Shown in pieces: positions 60,605 to 62,919 of a stretch of 62,919 bases of DNA. A program made the position numbers and the translations under genes. Positions within the stretch are counted from its first letter, which is position 1, and each line of letters begins with the position of its first letter. The notes beneath the pieces are model-generated. The model worked only from the letters and a program-made list of their open reading frames with translations, did no database searches and was not told where the DNA came from. This DNA comes from Mnemiopsis leidyi (taxonomy: Eukaryota > Ctenophora > Tentaculata > Lobata > Bolinopsidae): assembly GCA_000226015.1 (NCBI GenBank), contig JH152687.1, positions 11,554 through 74,472 of the forward strand, given 5' to 3'.

Positions 60605-62442
60605 TTAGTTCAAAGGTCCCGGTGGTTTGTAGTCGTAAAACTCGACCCGACCATTCTGGTGAACAGTTTTACAGAACTCCAGAAGGTGAGACTCACAGAC
60701 CTGACCCCGCTCATGATTAGCTCTGTTGATCTGAGCTATAAACTTGAGTCTCTCCCGACATTCCCGACTGCTGGGGTCAGTCCAGGAGGTCTGAGTGTCT
60801 CCCATGTGCTCCAACCACAGAGACATCCGGAACTTAGCAACCTCTCCTGTGGGGAGGGGTCCGTTCATCACGCTCGGATGGCCGGGTTGGCTAAGTGCCA
60901 GGGCTACTTCGTAGTCCCTGCTTGAAACTTGAGTTTGATTTGTCGGGGTTCCCAGGATAAGGTGCTCATCATCGACGATGAAGACTTGGGAGTGAACAAA
61001 GATCATCTCACTTTGGATGTTGAGATCATGCTCCTTCAGCTTGTAAGGGGTGCTAGAGCCGTTGTTCCGCAGGGTATAGACCTGGACGTAGTCTGTAGGG
61101 TGCTTGTCTGCGGAGCCAGGATGTCGGGATATACTGTTGCCGATCATGTTGTACATCTTAGTGATGCACTCACGATGGTATAAGTTTATTCGGGCCGTGT
61201 CTTGGTCAGATGCTAACTTCATGTTTGAAGTGTGGATGTAGAGCTCTGGTATCACAAGAAAAATGGTGAATTCTGTCCTGTTTTCCACGGACACCATGAC
61301 TCGTGAAACCATCTCGTTGAGGATGGGGTTCAGGGTAAAACCATCCGGCTCCTTCGTTCTGAACAATATTGGGCACTCCACGTATATGAATTTCTTGGCT
61401 TTCTTTATATGACTGATGAAATACTTCTGAATGACATCCTCATTAGCAGTCATGATACTTTTTGTCCTAGTTCGGCGAGTAGACCGTCTCTTGAGCGAGG
61501 ATGTGGGGTTGCTAGGGTTACCAATACTCTTGAGGAGACAACACGACCACTCCTCTGCCTCGTCTCCAGGGGGGTTGTCTAAATCGTAGTCCTCATCGTC
61601 TATTTCCACGAAGTTTACCTCCGGTCCGTGTTTCAGCCACTCCTCTTCGAAATGTACCATCAGGTCGTGAGCCAGACGACCCTGCAGGGAATCAAATGTT
61701 TAACTGTTATTTGCAAGAACAGAACATGTTGAATTCAAACTACAAGTTTTTTTCAAGAAATCAGAGTTTGAGCTTATACTAGCACCCATCCAAGACCAAC
61801 CTAAAATCTACTTGTGGTGTCATGCCAGGGTAACCTTGCACCGGAACTTACCTCAAATCTACTTGTGGTGTCATGCCAAGGTAACCTAGCACCAGTAGAA
61901 TCACAGGTTGAAGTCTCTATATTGACATCAGGAGTCTCTCTAGGTCCACATATCTGACAGTGAGACTGACCCCGAGCTTTAAGCCTGAGACAGGGGTTGT
62001 AGAAGTCGCCCCGGTGCAGGGTACGTTGTGTGTCGAACAGAGGGTGAGCTGGTGTGTCCCATCTTCCTGTCACCTGAACAGAGATTCTTCTCACGATTTG
62101 AATAGTGTGAGGCTTGAGCTGGTTTGAGGATGGTAAAATCCTGCGTAGCAATTAGTAATAAGGATACTTTTTATTGATTAGAAAACCTACTATATTATAG
62201 TCATCAGAGCTACACTATGCACTAACCAGGTCCAGACCCCCGAAATAACCAACAAGTCTTCTCTGAGGAACATTAACATTCTCGAGTGAGGTATCAACCA
62301 GGACGAACGAGGTAGTGTGGTCGTCTCGAGACGGAGGCTTGACGGACACCTGGACCGAGCTGGCTGCAAACCTCAGTTTCAGGTGTCGTTCTGGGTCGTG
62401 GAGGTGACACATGTACTCGCAAGGTGACCCGTAACAAGGCTC
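60605..62442 (-). CDS. Phospholipase D family protein with degenerate HKD motifs, 3' part of gene
   Basis: Exons 62227-62442, 61852-62073 and 60605-61681 join in phase to 504 codons plus stop; the 5' part lies beyond the window. Landmarks of the eukaryotic PLD fold are clear: RRLVGYFGGLDL, GRWDTPAHPLFD, LHRGDFYNP, ARLPWHDTTSRFEGRLAHDL, FEEEWLKHG, IQKYFISHIKKAKKFIYVEC, and HSQVFIVDDEHLILG with SRDYEVAL. Active PLDs need two HxKxxxxD motifs. Here the first aligns to HTTSFVLVD (second His and Lys both lost) and the second to HSQVFIVD (Lys replaced by Gln). An acidic insert (EIDDEDYDLD) precedes a basic Ser/Thr/Arg stretch. The protein is probably inactive as a phospholipase and may be a scaffold or lipid sensor. 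Confidence 0.87.
61801..61902 (-). repeat. 51-bp tandem duplication at a PLD exon donor
   Basis: 61801-61851 and 61852-61902 are two copies of a unit coding GARLPWHDTTSRF. The exonic copy ends GAG|GTAAGT. The second, intronic copy has mutated and ends in a stop codon with no good donor. The unit is 51 bp, as in the LACTB array. Confidence 0.88.
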
Positions 62443-62595
62443 CTGAGGGATCTAGCTGACTTTTTGTTACGGCATGAATCTCTTGTTGTCATGGTAGCTA
62501 CAATCACGATGTGGTGCTACTGACCTAGATATCATACAATTTTGAATAGCCCAATTAAAATGGAAATATAACCGATATCTCATTCCTCAAGTACA

Positions 62596-62919
62596 CTTAG
62601 TATAGTATGCCTTGTAAAGTATACCTGGCTAAGTATACCTGATAAAATATACCTGGTAAAGTATACCTGGTAAAGTATACCTGGTAAAGTATACCTGGTA
62701 AAGTATACCTGGTAAAGTATACCTGGTAAAGTATACCTGGTAAAGTATACCTGGTAAAGTATACCTGGTAAAGTATACCTGGTAAAGTATACCTGGTAAA
62801 GTATACCTGGTAAAGTATACCTGGTAAAGTATACCTGGTAAAGTATACCTGGTAAAGGTAAAAGTATACCCTGGTAAAGTATACCCTGGTAAAAGTATAC
62901 CCTGGTAAAAGTATACCCT
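62596..62919. repeat. 14-bp minisatellite at the window end
   Basis: About 22 units of GGTAAAGTATACCT, nearly perfect in the middle and with small length changes in the last four units. It continues past the window. It lies upstream of the last seen PLD exon, probably in an intron. Confidence 0.95.

Noticed and set aside
1..62919. Operons, CRISPR arrays, rRNA or tRNA genes
   Set aside because: The window is eukaryotic. Repeats present are minisatellites without spacers, and no cloverleaf or rRNA-like stretch was seen by eye; a covariance-model scan would be needed to exclude small RNAs.

Overview
This is a eukaryotic, almost certainly metazoan, window of about 38-40% GC. Genes are split by GT-AG introns of roughly 60 bp to 2.9 kb. 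Families typical of animals are present: ionotropic glutamate receptors with an amino-terminal domain, a class A GPCR, a PAN-domain secreted protein, a LACTB-like serine hydrolase, a phospholipase D relative and a possible LIAT1 relative. There is one 956-bp assembly gap. The mix of divergent tandem glutamate receptors and genes nested inside introns suggests a non-bilaterian marine invertebrate, with a ctenophore as my best guess. That is inference and not proven by the window.

Layout. 1-662 is a foldback element with about 200-bp inverted termini. 2196-14914 (-) is iGluR A, 21 exons, whose predicted CDS closes exactly at 1228 codons plus stop. One of its introns holds a complete secreted PAN-like gene on the opposite strand (6051-6677 +). 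18239-27248 (-) is its tandem paralogue iGluR B (17 exons seen, first exon not found). An intron of B holds a single-exon gene on the opposite strand for a protein of eight zinc-ribbon repeats (19114-20253 +). 27249-35825 is mostly non-coding with a LINE scrap. 35826-40954 (+) is a LACTB-type serine hydrolase in seven exons that runs into the gap. 42036-49900 is a repeat-rich island: two copies of a GC-rich repeat, an 88-bp mobile module with a filled and an empty site, and LINE debris in both orientations. 50031-53245 (+) is a small lysine-rich gene, possibly LIAT1-like. 54923-56601 (-) is a class A GPCR. 60605-62442 (-) is the 3' part of a phospholipase D family gene whose HKD motifs are both degenerate. 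The window ends in a 14-bp minisatellite.

Main points of interest. The two receptors keep the iGluR architecture, but they have lost several amino-acid-binding residues, carry Ser at the Q/R/N pore site, and have Met in place of the first Ser of the SYTANLAAF gate motif. About 200 bp over the pore and gate is nearly identical between A and B, which looks like recent gene conversion, and B lacks four consecutive introns that A has. At three separate genes a tandem repeat sits directly on a splice junction. The 88-bp module is the best candidate for an undescribed mobile element.
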